Assembly: GCA_043820045.1 (NCBI GenBank)
Contig: JBDREF010000298.1
Span: 1 to 13,222 of the forward strand
DNA from: JBDREF01 sp043820045
GTDB lineage: Bacteria; Planctomycetota; Phycisphaerae; Sedimentisphaerales; Anaerobacaceae
DNA: 13,222 bases
Direction of reading: 5' to 3'
A program made the position numbers and the translations under genes. Positions 1 to 7,555 of this stretch are shown one piece after another; position 1 is the first letter of the stretch, and each line of letters opens with the position of its first letter. The notes under the pieces were generated by a model, which was given only the letters and a program-made list of their open reading frames with translations, was not told where the DNA came from and did not search any database.

Positions 1-1299
1 AGTTGTGGCGCTCTGCACCGCATCTTTGTCAGCACCGAAGTACAGGTCATGCGATACGGCGGTAGTCGCCGGCGTCCAACTAAGCTTCGCGGTCATCGCC
101 ACGCCTGTCGCACGATTGGACGGCTGTGGATTGCCCGCGGCACCCGGAGTCGTGAAGCCCCAGACATCGCCCTTAAACGTGGCCACAGCATCAAACTCAT
201 CGACTCGCCAATAGTAGACCTTCTCCGATCCGAGCGTGCCGGGAGAATAACTTGCGGCCCCCTGCGGGAGTCCTCCGGTTGCATTTCCTACATCGTCAAA
301 ACTGTCGCCGAAATACACCGTGTGCAGCTTCGCACCGAAACCGCCCGTCCACTTGAGCGTGGCATTCAGAGCCACAGCCTCTGCGCCGTCTGCGGGGTCA
401 GGGTTGTAGGCCTTCTTGGGAGGAATCGAGAAGCTCCAGACGTTGCCTTTGTGTATGGTAGTGCCGTCAGTTTCGACTTCGTCGATTCGCCAGTAGTAAG
501 TCGTACCGGGAACCAGGCCGTCCGGATATGGAAATCCGGGGAAGCCGACGATGTAGAAATTCGAAACCTGGTTGCCGCGGAACGTATCGCCGGTGCCGTC
601 GTTCACAGCAGCCGGATCTTCACCAAAGTAAACATCGTGCGAGACGGCGGAGTCTCCGCTCGTCCAGCTAAGGGAAACCCACGTATCTTCGTGGACGGCT
701 CCATCGGCCGGGTCGGGGTTATAGGCCTTCAGCTTGGGACCCAAAACCGCAGCGCCTAACATGTTTCCGCCGTGACCCTGGGTGTTTCCAAAAATAGTGA
801 CGGTGCCGGCCTTGACTGCGAGGGAAAAGATGGACGAGTACTGGTCGATGTCTCCATCGGCCCCTTCGTCGATGCCGATATCGTCACCTGTATCGACGAA
901 ACCCATACTGTCCAGCCACGGCATACCGGTAATATTGGGGGCCACATCCAGACCGCCTGCCGCGCCGCCCATACGGTTGTCAACGAACACGTAGAGCGTG
1001 GCGTTCTGTGACAACGTGATATCAAGCTCATAGGCCGACTGGTTCTTGTTGTCGTTGGCCGTAATGACGTAGTCGGCGCCGATCAAGTACTCCGGTATCT
1101 CATTGTACTGGTGGACCCGGTCCACGTAGCAGGGCTCGTCCTCTCCGAGCGGATTGGGCGCAATTTGCGGGTCCTCAGGGGCATCCGCATCGGTATTCCG
1201 GTGCGCAACCGAGGTGATGAATACTGCCGCCTGGGCAACCTGAACGGTAGCCGCCACCACAGCACACACCAAAATCAAAAGCATCAGTTTTTTGAACAT
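1..1299 (-). CDS. Secreted fibronectin-like repeat surface protein, partial (3' end outside window)
   Basis: An open frame of 433 codons runs leftward from ATG at 1299 to the window edge without a stop. The start is fixed by an AAAGGAGG site just upstream (about 1306-1313). Residues 1-24 form a signal peptide (MFKKLMLLILVCAVV, cleavage after AQA). Residues 25 to about 188 are a unique beta-rich domain containing Asp/Gly-rich stretches such as DTGDDIGIDEGADGDID. From about residue 190 come fibronectin-III-like repeats with the motifs PDPADGA, SHDVYFG, TTYYWRIDEV and VWSFSIPP. This repeat part aligns almost residue for residue with residues 238-480 of the protein encoded at 1695-3857, so the two are paralogues. 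By that alignment roughly 240 residues, probably a third repeat and a C-terminal beta-sandwich, lie beyond the left edge. It is likely an exported structural or carbohydrate-binding protein; no catalytic motif is visible. Frame and identity as a coding region are very secure; function is unknown. Confidence 0.9.
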   Translation of the reverse strand, partial: MFKKLMLLILVCAVVAATVQVAQAAVFITSVAHRNTDADAPEDPQIAPNPLGEDEPCYVDRVHQYNEIPEYLIGADYVITANDNKNQSAYELDITLSQNATLYVFVDNRMGGAAGGLDVAPNITGMPWLDSMGFVDTGDDIGIDEGADGDIDQYSSIFSLAVKAGTVTIFGNTQGHGGNMLGAAVLGPKLKAYNPDPADGAVHEDTWVSLSWTSGDSAVSHDVYFGEDPAAVNDGTGDTFRGNQVSNFYIVGFPGFPYPDGLVPGTTYYWRIDEVETDGTTIHKGNVWSFSIPPKKAYNPDPADGAEAVALNATLKWTGGFGAKLHTVYFGDSFDDVGNATGGLPQGAASYSPGTLGSEKVYYWRVDEFDAVATFKGDVWGFTTPGAAGNPQPSNRATGVAMTAKLSWTPATTAVSHDLYFGADKDAVQSATT

Positions 1300-1483
1300 A
1301 AAAGTCCTCCTTTAAAAAAAGTTAATTGATAACGACCATAATATGGCCTGAACATTCAACTGCATCTCGTTCAGACAAGCCGAAAGATGTTTTTCTACAA
1401 CTTCCAATCACCTCCTTCCTTCGAGGGTCCAAAATCACGGAGATTTCACCCACCGAAAGACCTGAAAACCAACTAATCCATAT
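1300..1483 (-). promoter_or_regulatory. Long 5' leader of the partial surface-protein gene
   Basis: About 184 nt lie between the predicted transcription start (about 1483) and the ATG at 1299. The leader holds an AAAGGAGG site next to the start. Near 1353-1384 (read on the plus strand) is a block containing CATTCAACTGC and CGTTCAGACAAGCCGAA. A related block occurs at about the same distance from the start of the paralogue at 1695-3857. On the minus strand CTGAAC and GTTCAG can pair around a loop of about 15 nt. A second purine-rich AAGGAGGTGA at about 1402-1413 has no well-spaced start codon behind it. This may be a regulatory leader or simply sequence kept from the gene duplication. Confidence 0.4.
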
Positions 1484-1489
1484 ACCGTT

Positions 1490-1519
1490 ACTATACCAGA
1501 TTGGCCGCCCTTCTGTCAA
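1490..1519 (-). promoter_or_regulatory. Sigma-70-like promoter for the leftward surface-protein gene
   Basis: On the minus strand TTGACA (1514-1519) is followed after 18 bases by TATAGT (1490-1495). The -35 is a perfect consensus and the -10 matches five of six. It lies about 190 bases upstream of the ATG at 1299 and downstream of the terminator-like hairpin at 1607-1639, so this gene is probably transcribed separately from its neighbour. Confidence 0.6.
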
Positions 1520-1600
1520 GAACGATGTCCGGACAATTAGGGACCGGGCAAGAAGTCTCCGGCAATCCGCCGAAGCAATACCAGCAGCCTGGTTGTTAGA

Positions 1601-1639
1601 CAAAAGGGGGCCCATACCGAATCGGTCGGCATGGGCCCC
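1601..1639 (-). terminator. Rho-independent terminator of the LamG surface-protein gene
   Basis: A perfect 9-bp stem, GGGGCCCAT (1607-1615) with ATGGGCCCC (1631-1639), closes a 15-nt loop that can itself pair through CCGA/TCGG. On the minus strand the stem is followed by CTTTTG. It lies about 55 bases past the stop codon at 1695 and just upstream of the next promoter, where a terminator would be expected. The T tract is short, so termination may be incomplete. Confidence 0.7.
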
Positions 1640-1694
1640 AAGATAGCACTAATCCACTTAGCCTTGTCGTCCAAATTGTTGCGTAAACCACAGC

Positions 1695-3857
1695 TTACGG
1701 TTGTGGTTCCGGTGCCACAGCGGGCCTATACAGCCGGATATCGTCGAAGTACATCGTTCCTGTGCCGCCCGCGGCCGGACTGTTCTTGGTGCCGATGCCA
1801 ATGGTGATCGTATTGACATTCGTCAGATTCACGCCCTGGTCGGCAAACGCCTGCAGGTCGATAACCCACTGCGTCCATCCGGATGCCTGCGTGGCCGCAG
1901 GGTCGTCATGGTAAACAACCGCAGTGCCGTTGAGGGCCACATACATCCGCTCGGCGGAGTTGGCCGAGGCGCCGCGCAACCACAGCGATAGTTTCGTGAC
2001 ACCTTCCTCGGTCCAGTCGCGCGGATAAACCAGCGTCAGCGTCGCCTCGGAAGTCTTCAGGTTGTTGTCGTAGCGATAAACAAGCGATTGGGTACCGCCG
2101 TGAACGACCGTCTGCTCAGCATAAGGAGGAAGGTCGTTGCCGACGAGAGCGCCATTGTTCGTGGTTCCAAAGCCGTCGATCCACTTATCGAATATCCGGT
2201 TGCTCGCAGCGTCAGGCGGATCGATATCATTGTAGGACTCGAAATCATCCACGAGGAGGAAGTCGGCCGTCGTGAAACTCCAGACAAGGCCCTTCACCGT
2301 GCCTGTATTGTAAACTGCATCGACGCGCCAGTAGTAGTCGCTGTGCCACGCGAGTTTTCCGGGATCGTAGCTCTCGGAGCCAAGGGCCTTGTTACCCTTG
2401 TACTCCGGCGAGGCAGTCGTGGCATTCTTCACCGCATCTTTGTCGATACCGAAGTAAACATCGTGGGAGGTGGCAGTTGTTGCCGGCGTCCAGTTGAGCG
2501 TTGAATTTATCTGCACATCCTTTGCTCCGTTAGCCGGCTGCAAACTCCCGGCAGCGCCTGGAGTTGTAAAGCTCCAGATCTCGCCTTTGTAAGTAGACAC
2601 AGCGTCAAATTCATCGACCCGCCAATAGTAAACCTTCTCCAATCCCAGAGGGCCGGGTTTGTAGGTTACGGTACCCTGTGGGGCGCCTCCCGCGTCATTG
2701 TTTACATCATCGAAATCGGTGCCGATATAAACGGTATGCAATTTGGCACCGTAACCGCCCGTCCAACTGAAGGTCGCACTCGGATCTACGAACTCAGCAC
2801 CATCAGCCGGGTTGGGGGCATAAGCGGTCTGCGGTGGAATCGAGAAGCTCCAGACCGGACCTTTCCACGGGCTGTTCGGCTCGGCCTCGTTGACCTCGTC
2901 GATTCGCCAATAGTAAGTCGTGCCCGGAACAAGGCCATCCGGATACGGAAATCCAGGGAAGCCGGCGACAATAAACGTAAGGGTCTGATTGCCCCGGAAG
3001 GTATCACCCGTACCATCGTTGACGTCGCCGAAATTGTCCCCGAGATATACATCGTGTGAGACCGCGAAGTCACCCGGCGACCAGCTCAGATTCACCCACG
3101 TTTCGGTGTGGATCGCACCATCGGCCGGGTTCGGAGCCAGGGCATACGGATATCCTTCGCCGCCTTGCATTGTGGTCTGAATCTCCTCCTGTGCCAATGC
3201 CTCGTCGTATATACGGGCGTCATCGATTTTCCCGACAAGATGGTGGGTCGGCGGACTCAGATCCCTTCCCGCCCCCAGAAGCAGACGCCCGTTACCGGTC
3301 TCTAAGGAGCCTGAAGAATCCACGGTCCCGATTTGTTCTCCGTCAAGGTACACGAACTTTCTTGCACCATCGTACACTGCGGCGACGTGATGCCATTCAT
3401 TATCAAAAAGACCGGTTGCTGCTACGGCCATCCAGCTCGGTGTGGTGCCTGTTGTCTTGAATCCAACCTGCAAGTTGGGTCCGTTGTAGTACAGTGCAAA
3501 TGTGTCGATATTCGGCCCGCCCCTCATGATAATGCCGGACCAGTCGGGATAGGCGAAGCCAGCATTGGCCTGTACCCAGGCGGCCAGTGTGACCTGCTCG
3601 GTGATATTGAATACGTCGCTATTGCCGCAGTCCACGTAATCGCCGGTACCGTCCAACTGCAGCGCGCCGCCGATCTTGCCGACCGACCATTTTGGGTCGC
3701 CCTGGAGATTACCGGTGTTCCCGTTGCCGCTTGCATCCGCAGCCGTAGTTCCGGAGCCCTCATCAAGTCTCCAGTGAGCCACGAGATTGGCTGAAGCAGT
3801 GTGTGTCAGGCTCAACACCAGGAGAAGCAAACCTGAGCAAATGAGTTTCTTACACAT
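1695..3857 (-). CDS. Secreted LamG / fibronectin-like repeat surface protein
   Basis: A complete 720-residue protein. The ATG at 3857 is preceded by AAGGAGG with 7-nt spacing. Residues 1-23 are a signal peptide (cleavage after ASA). Residues 24 to about 230 form a LamG/concanavalin-A-like sandwich, opening with LVAHWRLDEGSG and including LDGTGDYVDCG, WHHVAAVYDG and GKIDDARIYDEAL, hallmarks of LamG-3. Three fibronectin-III-like repeats follow (about 240-341, 345-433, 437-529), each with a PADGA-type opening, a S/LH-D/TVY-G motif, YYWR(I/V)D and WSF(S/T). Residues 534-712 form a second beta-sandwich starting LLVDDFESYND and ending TMYFDDIRLYRP, which resembles a carbohydrate-binding module. There is no sorting motif; the tail is APEPQP. 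LamG and such modules usually bind glycans, so a role at the cell surface or on secreted polysaccharide is likely, but no enzyme active site is visible. It is a paralogue of the truncated gene at 1-1299. Confidence 0.93.
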   Translation of the reverse strand: MCKKLICSGLLLLVLSLTHTASANLVAHWRLDEGSGTTAADASGNGNTGNLQGDPKWSVGKIGGALQLDGTGDYVDCGNSDVFNITEQVTLAAWVQANAGFAYPDWSGIIMRGGPNIDTFALYYNGPNLQVGFKTTGTTPSWMAVAATGLFDNEWHHVAAVYDGARKFVYLDGEQIGTVDSSGSLETGNGRLLLGAGRDLSPPTHHLVGKIDDARIYDEALAQEEIQTTMQGGEGYPYALAPNPADGAIHTETWVNLSWSPGDFAVSHDVYLGDNFGDVNDGTGDTFRGNQTLTFIVAGFPGFPYPDGLVPGTTYYWRIDEVNEAEPNSPWKGPVWSFSIPPQTAYAPNPADGAEFVDPSATFSWTGGYGAKLHTVYIGTDFDDVNNDAGGAPQGTVTYKPGPLGLEKVYYWRVDEFDAVSTYKGEIWSFTTPGAAGSLQPANGAKDVQINSTLNWTPATTATSHDVYFGIDKDAVKNATTASPEYKGNKALGSESYDPGKLAWHSDYYWRVDAVYNTGTVKGLVWSFTTADFLLVDDFESYNDIDPPDAASNRIFDKWIDGFGTTNNGALVGNDLPPYAEQTVVHGGTQSLVYRYDNNLKTSEATLTLVYPRDWTEEGVTKLSLWLRGASANSAERMYVALNGTAVVYHDDPAATQASGWTQWVIDLQAFADQGVNLTNVNTITIGIGTKNSPAAGGTGTMYFDDIRLYRPAVAPEPQP

Positions 3858-4036
3858 TAATTATCCTCCTTCAAAACAAAGTTGAGGTAAAATGATCGCT
3901 GCGTTCCACTATGCCGTGTTCACGCAGGCCGAAGACAGCCTGCCGTCATCCGGTTTGAGACTACCTCTCTCCGTGGAGAAACCAAGAATCACAAGAACTC
4001 CTGCCAAAAGAGCCAAGAATCCAAAGCCTCCACCTA
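3858..4036 (-). promoter_or_regulatory. 5' leader of the LamG surface-protein gene
   Basis: About 180 nt lie between the predicted transcription start and the ATG at 3857. The leader contains hairpin-forming segments on the minus strand: GCAGGC with GCCTGC, and CTGCGT with ACGCAG, in the interval about 3897-3945. The block at 3902-3933 (plus strand: CGTTCCACTATGCC then GTGTTCACGCAGGCCGAA) matches 21 of 32 positions of the block at 1353-1384 in the leader of the paralogue. It ends in a strong AAGGAGG site at about 3865-3871. No known riboswitch class was recognised. Confidence 0.4.
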
Positions 4037-4042
4037 CTCTAA

Positions 4043-4072
4043 TATGTATCAAATTAGTCGCTCCGCCGTCAA
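4043..4072 (-). promoter_or_regulatory. Putative sigma-70-like promoter for the LamG surface-protein gene
   Basis: On the minus strand TTGACG (4067-4072) is followed after 18 bases by TACATA (4043-4048). Spacing and position, giving a leader of about 180 nt, mirror the promoter found in front of the paralogous gene at 1-1299. The -10 is weaker than consensus. Confidence 0.45.
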
Positions 4073-4199
4073 GAAAAATTTCTGCGAAAGAGCGCAAAAG
4101 AAGGGATGGCAGGGGCCTTTTATGTGGGGCATTCACCCTTTCTGTGCTCTGTGTGTCTGGATAAGTGCTTTGTTTGAAGGATGTTGTGGGCTTACTGTT

Positions 4200-4246
4200 T
4201 CGGGCTTTGAATCCGAAGGTTGCAGGTTCGAGTCCTGCCGGGCGCG
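4200..4246 (+). tRNA. tRNA-Gln(UUG)-like 3' half (fragment or remnant)
   Basis: The 3' half of a tRNA can be folded exactly. The anticodon stem is TCGGG/TCCGA (4200-4204, 4212-4216, one G-U pair). The 7-nt loop CTTTGAA (4205-4211) puts anticodon TTG at 4207-4209. A 5-nt variable loop AGGTT follows, then a perfect T-arm GCAGG-TTCGAGT-CCTGC (4222-4238) and the acceptor strand CGGGCGC (4239-4245) with G at 4246. The matching 5' acceptor GCGCCCG and a normal D-arm are absent from the preceding bases, and no CCA is encoded. It is therefore probably not functional. It looks like the 3' tRNA segment left at the edge of an element integrated at a tRNA gene, or a decayed tRNA. No integrase is visible in the window. 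Confidence 0.5.
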
Positions 4247-4366
4247 TTGGGAAATGCCGTTTTTGATAGCAGCAGGGGGGCTGTCCGTGGCTGTATTCGA
4301 TACGGCGGCATCCAGGTGGCTGAAATATCAGTCTACGGAATGACGCGTGAACACCACGAGAGCAGT

Positions 4367-5686
4367 TCAGGCGGTAAGCCAGTCATCGATGATCTCTTCC
4401 GCCGCCGTTGGGAGAATGCCCACGGCCCAGGCCAAATCGATAACCGTCGGCCGTTTGCGGATTTCGTGCATGTGTAGCGCGGCGGCGAGCAGACGTTCGC
4501 GAGAGCATCCGATATCCGCGAAGGTGTGAGCGGCGCCGGCAGCTTGAAGGCAGCTTTTGATCTGATCAGGTGGGCGAACCTTACTGCGGCAAGCGGCCAG
4601 AAAGCGCTGCCACGTTTGGCCGTCAGTTAGCTTCTCACGCATAGTTTCGAGCACGACTTTCTTTGGCTGGTATTGTTGGTCGATACTCGCAGCCAGGCGG
4701 CCCCAAAAAGCCCTGTCGATATCGGGAACGAGGGGTGAGCAGTCGGGGCTTTCGATCCGGAAGATGCGGTCATAGAGAGCCGAGGCAAACAGTGTGCCGA
4801 GGCCGACCTGCCTGCCGTGAAGGTCGTGAGGGACGCTATCGACGCTGGACATCATGTCAAGTGTGTGGCTGAGCAGATGTTCCCCGCCGGACGCCGGCGC
4901 CGAGGTGCCCATGATGGTCATGGCGATGCCGGAATACAGAAGGGCGTTGAATAGAGCTTCGATGGCGGCAGATTTACGGTCTTTGACGTCGCCGGGACGG
5001 TCGAGGTAGTACGGCTCCAACACGCTGAATATCTCACTGCAGTATCGGCAGAAGTGCTCGCCATAGAAAACGTGGTTGAGCAGCCAGTCGGTTGTACTGA
5101 CCGGCTTGGCGATCACGTCGCCGAGGCCTGCGGCGGTCAGCTCGAAAGGAGCGCCAACGATGACCGAGGGTACCGCAAGAACCGCCAACGGCGCTCGGGC
5201 CAGTATCAGGGTCTTGACCCCGTTCAGGGTAGGTGCAACATTAGCGGCGGTGTAACCATTCATGCTTGCGGCGGTAGCCATCACAACGTAAGGCATATCA
5301 CGATCGAAGGCCGACCATTTAGTCAGATCGTTAACAACACCAGAGCCGACCGCAAGGGCAATATCGGCGGGCGGCAGGCACGCATTGAGCCAGTTGTGCG
5401 TTGCGTCGTCACAGACCGGACCGCCGGGGCTCGTGTCGGGTACAACAATGTGACTGACGGACCAGTGCGACTTCTTGAGAGTATCGTGCGCGCAGCGGCC
5501 TGCGATATCCCAGGTCCGCCGGTCGGCAATCACAACAACGCAGCGGCCGTCGACGAGTGAGCCCAGCACATTAGGCAGACGCTCCCGGGCGTCTTCGGCA
5601 TAGATGAGCTTTCGGACGGGAACGGTGTGGCTGCGCCCGCATTCGCAGTCAAAAGTTTTACCGAGCAGTTCCTTCGGATCCATCAT
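4367..5686 (-). CDS. sn-glycerol-1-phosphate dehydrogenase (AraM/EgsA family)
   Basis: A 439-residue member of the iron-dependent alcohol dehydrogenase/dehydroquinate-synthase fold, AraM/EgsA branch. Enzymes of this branch interconvert sn-glycerol-1-phosphate and dihydroxyacetone phosphate with NAD(P). An N-terminal CxCGxxH motif (residues 14-20) is followed by the nucleotide-binding loop GSGVVND (114-120) and TAASMNGYTAANVAP (138-152). The expected metal ligands are present: Asp190 (GLGDVIAKP), His270 (GGEHLLSH) and His290 (HDLHGRQVG). Length fits the family. It is cytoplasmic, with no signal peptide. It is the last gene of a leftward operon, starting 33 bases after the symporter stop. Two adjacent ATG codons make the exact start uncertain by one residue. 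B. subtilis AraM serves an archaeal-like glycerol-1-phosphate lipid pathway; here the neighbouring phosphodiesterase and symporter suggest a catabolic role instead, which is inference. A related sugar-phosphate dehydrogenase activity cannot be excluded. Confidence 0.85.
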   Translation of the reverse strand: MMDPKELLGKTFDCECGRSHTVPVRKLIYAEDARERLPNVLGSLVDGRCVVVIADRRTWDIAGRCAHDTLKKSHWSVSHIVVPDTSPGGPVCDDATHNWLNACLPPADIALAVGSGVVNDLTKWSAFDRDMPYVVMATAASMNGYTAANVAPTLNGVKTLILARAPLAVLAVPSVIVGAPFELTAAGLGDVIAKPVSTTDWLLNHVFYGEHFCRYCSEIFSVLEPYYLDRPGDVKDRKSAAIEALFNALLYSGIAMTIMGTSAPASGGEHLLSHTLDMMSSVDSVPHDLHGRQVGLGTLFASALYDRIFRIESPDCSPLVPDIDRAFWGRLAASIDQQYQPKKVVLETMREKLTDGQTWQRFLAACRSKVRPPDQIKSCLQAAGAAHTFADIGCSRERLLAAALHMHEIRKRPTVIDLAWAVGILPTAAEEIIDDWLTA

Positions 5687-5719
5687 CTTGGTGTCACCTG
5701 GCCTTCCATAAGGGCGGCC

Positions 5720-7555
5720 TCACATAATCTTCTCGACTACCACCTGCTGTCCTTCGTCGAAATGGGCGGTAGCGGCGTCCTCCGGACTGATTCGCATCAG
5801 TCTACTGTCTTCGGGCCTGCCGGGCGAGCCGGCTTTGACGTGAACTGAGCGCAGCCCCCCATACCACCATCGGACATGGTTGGCGTAGAGCATGTCCCCC
5901 GGTTCAGCGGCCATTTCGTCCAGGGCCGATTGAGAGACGACAACTGCGTTCGTGCCTGAAAGACTCTCGTCGAACTTGGTGCGAAGCCTCACTTTTGCGC
6001 CGGGTTTGCGGTTCGGCTCGCCTCCCTTGAAACGGCGCATTGCTTCAATTTGGGTCCCGGCAACGAGCCCTTTCAGTTCCGCTTCGGGTCTCGCCTTGGT
6101 CAGCCACGTCACTGACACACCCAGCACACCGGCAGCCACAAGGCCGAATAGCGCCCGCATGAACTTGTAGCTGTCCGGCCCCATTCCGAAGTCAAATGGC
6201 CCTACGAGCGCATCCGGCCAGACGAAAGACAGACCTATCAAAACCGCACCGCCCACAATTGTCACAAAGGCTGCGGTGGGGGTGTAGCGTTTCCACGTAA
6301 TTCCCAGGAGAATCGCCGTCAGGACCGGCGGCGTGACCGCAGCGGTGAACATGCTATGTGCGCCGTAAATTGTGTCTTTCATAAACATAGGAACCAGAGC
6401 CAGTCCCAGCCCGGCGGCGCCCAAGCTTGCCATCCGCGCCACTCGCAGATAATGCTTATCCGGGCTATCGGGTCTGACGTACGGCCTCCAAATATCGTTG
6501 ACAAAGATTGCGCTTACAGCGTTGATGAGCGAGTCGGCCGTACTCATCAGCGCTGCGGTCAGGGCTGCCAGCACAAAGCCGAACACCCCCGGAGCGCAAA
6601 GGAAATGGGCGGCCTTGACAAAAGAGTCACCCGGCTGGGTAACCAACTCACCGTTATTCACCAGCGCTTTAGCGATCCATCCGCCGCAACTGGTGGCGAT
6701 AGCAGCCAGTGGGGCCAGGACGAGAATCCAGCAAATGACCATGCGGCGCGAATCCCGGACGCTTCTGAGCGAGAGGAATCGCATGATGAAACCCTGGTGC
6801 ATGAGCATGAGAGCCCCGGTATTGGCCAGACCGTCCTGAACGTAGATGCCGATAAAACTGAACTCCGGCGGCGAATTGAAATCCGAGAAGGCGTACTTGT
6901 GCCCGCGCGGCAGCAGTGCCCAGAATTCGCCAAAACCGCCGAAGTGATAGACGGCGCCAGCGAAAAGTCCCAGACCTGCAATGAGCAATATAAAGCCCTG
7001 AACGAGGTCGGTCATGATGACCGCGGTCTGGCCGCCTATATATACGTAAAGCGCTACTGCAACCGCGGTCACGATGGCTCCAGTCATGATCGGCCAACCC
7101 AAAAGCGTATTCAGCGTCTTGCCGAGCGTGATGAGATTGATGCCGATGTATCCGACGATGTAAAACAGAATGATGAACGTTGCGGCGACGCGCGTCTTCT
7201 TGTCAAAACGCATCTCCAGGTACTCGGGCACTGAGGTGATCCTGTTGTAATAGACTATAGGCAGCCAAACCAGCACAAGTATGGGCATCCAGAACCAGTC
7301 GTTGAGATAGGACTGTGTGCTGCTGATGCCATACCTGAATCCGGCCGCGCTGTACTTGATGAAGCTGTAACTGCCGACGACCGTGGCAACGCACGAAAAA
7401 GCAATTAGCCACCAGGAAAACCTCTGGCCTCCGAAAAAGAAGTCCTTGGTCGTCGTCGTGTATCGGCCGAAATACAGGCCGAAGCCGAGTACCGCGACAA
7501 AATAACCTAACATCACAGCATAATCGAGTCTGCCGCCAATCGCTTCAGCAATCAT
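5720..7555 (-). CDS. SSS-family (SLC5-like) sodium:solute symporter with soluble C-terminal tail
   Basis: A 611-residue protein with about 13 hydrophobic helices, beginning LDYAVMLGYFVAVLGFGLYF. SSS hallmarks are GGQTAVIMTDLVQGF (174-188) and the helix LTAALMSTADSLINAVSA (332-349), which carries Ser/Thr residues (338-339) of the Na2-site type. The start is taken at 7555 rather than the in-frame codon at 7603 because the ATG overlaps the upstream stop (ATGA) and GGAGGA sits 5 bases before it. After the last helix (about residue 485) a cytoplasmic tail of about 125 residues follows. Its end, from AVVVSQSALDEM to RISPEDAA and VVVEKIM, looks like a small beta-barrel similar in style to molybdopterin-dinucleotide-binding barrels. 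Substrate is unknown; SSS members import sugars, polyols, organic acids and similar solutes with sodium. The context points to a glycerol-phosphate-derived or polyol substrate. Confidence 0.88.
   Translation of the reverse strand: MIAEAIGGRLDYAVMLGYFVAVLGFGLYFGRYTTTTKDFFFGGQRFSWWLIAFSCVATVVGSYSFIKYSAAGFRYGISSTQSYLNDWFWMPILVLVWLPIVYYNRITSVPEYLEMRFDKKTRVAATFIILFYIVGYIGINLITLGKTLNTLLGWPIMTGAIVTAVAVALYVYIGGQTAVIMTDLVQGFILLIAGLGLFAGAVYHFGGFGEFWALLPRGHKYAFSDFNSPPEFSFIGIYVQDGLANTGALMLMHQGFIMRFLSLRSVRDSRRMVICWILVLAPLAAIATSCGGWIAKALVNNGELVTQPGDSFVKAAHFLCAPGVFGFVLAALTAALMSTADSLINAVSAIFVNDIWRPYVRPDSPDKHYLRVARMASLGAAGLGLALVPMFMKDTIYGAHSMFTAAVTPPVLTAILLGITWKRYTPTAAFVTIVGGAVLIGLSFVWPDALVGPFDFGMGPDSYKFMRALFGLVAAGVLGVSVTWLTKARPEAELKGLVAGTQIEAMRRFKGGEPNRKPGAKVRLRTKFDESLSGTNAVVVSQSALDEMAAEPGDMLYANHVRWWYGGLRSVHVKAGSPGRPEDSRLMRISPEDAATAHFDEGQQVVVEKIM

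Larger units (their letters stand above)
3858..4366. other. Intergenic region without a protein gene
   Basis: About 510 bases separate the LamG gene from the end of the glycerol-1-phosphate dehydrogenase gene. It holds the leader and promoter of the LamG gene (to 4072) and a tRNA-like 3' half (4200-4246). Nothing recognisable is seen at 4073-4199 or 4247-4366. No convincing hairpin terminator was found for the leftward operon ending at 4367. Short frames here lack family resemblance. Confidence 0.5.

Noticed and set aside
49..759. Rightward 236-codon frame
   Set aside because: Antisense to the fibronectin-like repeats of the leftward gene at 1-1299. It carries mirrored repeats (such as REAPD and DSPVV) that only reflect those repeats.
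1322..1615. Leftward 97-codon frame, with a possible TTG-started leader peptide inside it, in the leader of the partial gene
   Set aside because: No family resemblance. The best ribosome-like site is only about 3 bases from the candidate TTG, and the frame spans the promoter.
3909..4136. Leftward 75-codon frame with a hydrophobic stretch
   Set aside because: It overlaps the likely promoter and leader of the LamG gene and has only a weak ribosome site. The hydrophobic run is probably chance.
4140..4200. Possible 5' half of the tRNA (CTGGATAAG resembles a D-loop)
   Set aside because: No acceptor strand pairs with CGGGCGC, and the segment is about 30 bases too far from the anticodon stem, so I treat it as coincidence.
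6356..7234. Rightward 292-codon frame
   Set aside because: Lies wholly antisense to the SSS symporter, with hydrophilic low-complexity composition and no signal or family motif.
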